Positions 63,478 to 64,000 of a DNA stretch of 64,000 bases are shown in pieces. Numbering within the stretch: position 1 is the stretch's first letter; every line of letters starts with the position of its first letter. The position numbers were made by a program, and so were the translations under genes. The DNA is from Myxococcus guangdongensis. Its GTDB lineage: Bacteria > Myxococcota > Myxococcia > Myxococcales > Myxococcaceae. The stretch is taken from assembly GCF_024198255.1 (NCBI RefSeq), contig NZ_JAJVKW010000002.1, positions 992,001 through 1,056,000 on the forward strand, given 5' to 3'. The notes under the pieces are model-generated. The model searched no databases and was not told the DNA's origin. It worked only from the letters and a program-made list of their open reading frames with translations.

Positions 63478-64000
63478 TCAGGAGGCCAGCGCCTTGATGA
63501 GCCGCTCGGCCTGATCGCGCCACTCGGGGTCCAGGCGCTCCAGCTTCAAGAGCGACTGAGCCATCTGCGTCGCCCGCGGCTTGTCGCCCAGGCGCGCGCT
63601 CACGAGCGCCAGGTTGAGCTGCGGCTCGGGGCGCTCCGGCGCGCGGCGGTGCGCCTCTTCCAGCACCTCCAGTGCCTGCTGGCCCGCGCCCGGGAGCTCG
63701 TCCTCCGGGATGCGCATCAGCAGATTGCCCAGGTTGTTGGCGGGGGCCCAGTCATCCGGGTCCAGCTTCATGGCCTCGCGCCACGCCGTCAGCGCGGCGG
63801 GGATGTCCACCGGCTCGATGGCCTCCAGCGCCATGCCCTCGACCATGCAGCTCTGCGCGGTGGCCTGTCCGCGCGACGCCAGCTTCTTGCACAGCTCCAG
63901 CGCGTCGGTCAGCCGCCCCTGCGCCAGCCGCAGCCGCGCCAGGTTCGCCTGCGCCGCGGGAGCGTCCGGCTCCACGCGCGCCAGCGTCTCCGCCGTGGCC
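63478..64000 (-). CDS. Partial TPR protein, 5' end outside window
   Basis: The frame is open to the last base of the window, so the start lies beyond it; about 173 residues are seen. They read as TPR units (ANLARLRLAQGRLTDALELCKKLASRG, LTAWREAMKLDPDDWAPANNLGNLLM, LEVLEEAHRRAPERPEPQLNLALVSARLGD). It is probably a scaffolding protein, but its other domains are not visible. An internal GTG at 63975 is not needed because the TPR pattern continues upstream to the edge. Confidence 0.85.
   Translation of the reverse strand, partial: ATAETLARVEPDAPAAQANLARLRLAQGRLTDALELCKKLASRGQATAQSCMVEGMALEAIEPVDIPAALTAWREAMKLDPDDWAPANNLGNLLMRIPEDELPGAGQQALEVLEEAHRRAPERPEPQLNLALVSARLGDKPRATQMAQSLLKLERLDPEWRDQAERLIKALAS

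Overview
The window is about 70% GC, with coding regions strongly biased to G or C in the third codon position. It has many lipoproteins, an orphan chemoreceptor, an ECF sigma factor, TPR proteins and a bacterial GyrA. Together these suggest a fruiting-type myxobacterium (Myxococcus, Corallococcus or Pyxidicoccus group). That assignment is inference from gene content, not from a marker comparison. Several operons use 4-base ATGA stop/start overlaps. I see no insertion sequence, prophage, CRISPR array or rRNA.

Layout. 1-4050: end of a surface-appendage-like operon (last gene pilin/TadE-like), then two divergent secreted proteins sharing a domain and a small membrane protein. 4106-16142: a collagen-use island. 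It holds a PAS-AraC regulator, two tandem M9 collagenases each ending in its own hairpin, and a complete trans-4-hydroxy-L-proline pathway on the minus strand (epimerase, multi-subunit D-hydroxyproline dehydrogenase, pyrroline-hydroxycarboxylate deaminase, 2-oxoglutarate semialdehyde dehydrogenase). Collagen could be cut outside the cell and its hydroxyproline turned into 2-oxoglutarate. The first collagenase has lost the first zinc histidine (REYVH instead of HEYVH). 16286-17794: a 5'-truncated gene and two small lipoproteins. 17850-25646: 7TMR-DISM chemoreceptor, ECF sigma factor, a membrane/enzyme-like gene pair, an acyl-CoA dehydrogenase and a Cys-cluster protein.

25947-36673: a lipoprotein with an Asn/Gly/Thr/Ala repeat tract followed by a decayed copy of its own C-terminus, a DUF1615 lipoprotein, a large lipoprotein, and an M16 peptidase pair (one catalytic, one not). 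Next comes a two-gene cassette: a lipoprotein ending in a PD-(D/E)XK nuclease-like domain, overlapped by a DUF3396 immunity-type gene. This resembles the SitA/SitI toxins that myxobacteria pass by outer-membrane exchange and is the strongest candidate for a poorly described system here. A conserved hypothetical and a GIY-YIG protein follow.

36665-49896: tRNA-Phe with promoter and intrinsic terminator, an RpoH-like sigma factor divergent from nhaR, an amidohydrolase, an NfeD/slipin operon, and a MerR-type regulator co-transcribed with a VIT-VWA protein. Four boxes phased at about 22 bp lie upstream of the MerR gene. A membrane protein, an SDR and a YkvA protein follow.

49985-64000: an Fe(III) ABC transporter (fbpA-fbpB-fbpC order) interrupted by a beta-helix, bactofilin-like gene; a PfkB kinase; two tandem lipoproteins whose duplication carried a scar of the kinase 3' end; gyrA; a TPR protein; an M24 peptidase; a single-domain response regulator; and a TPR protein running off the right edge.
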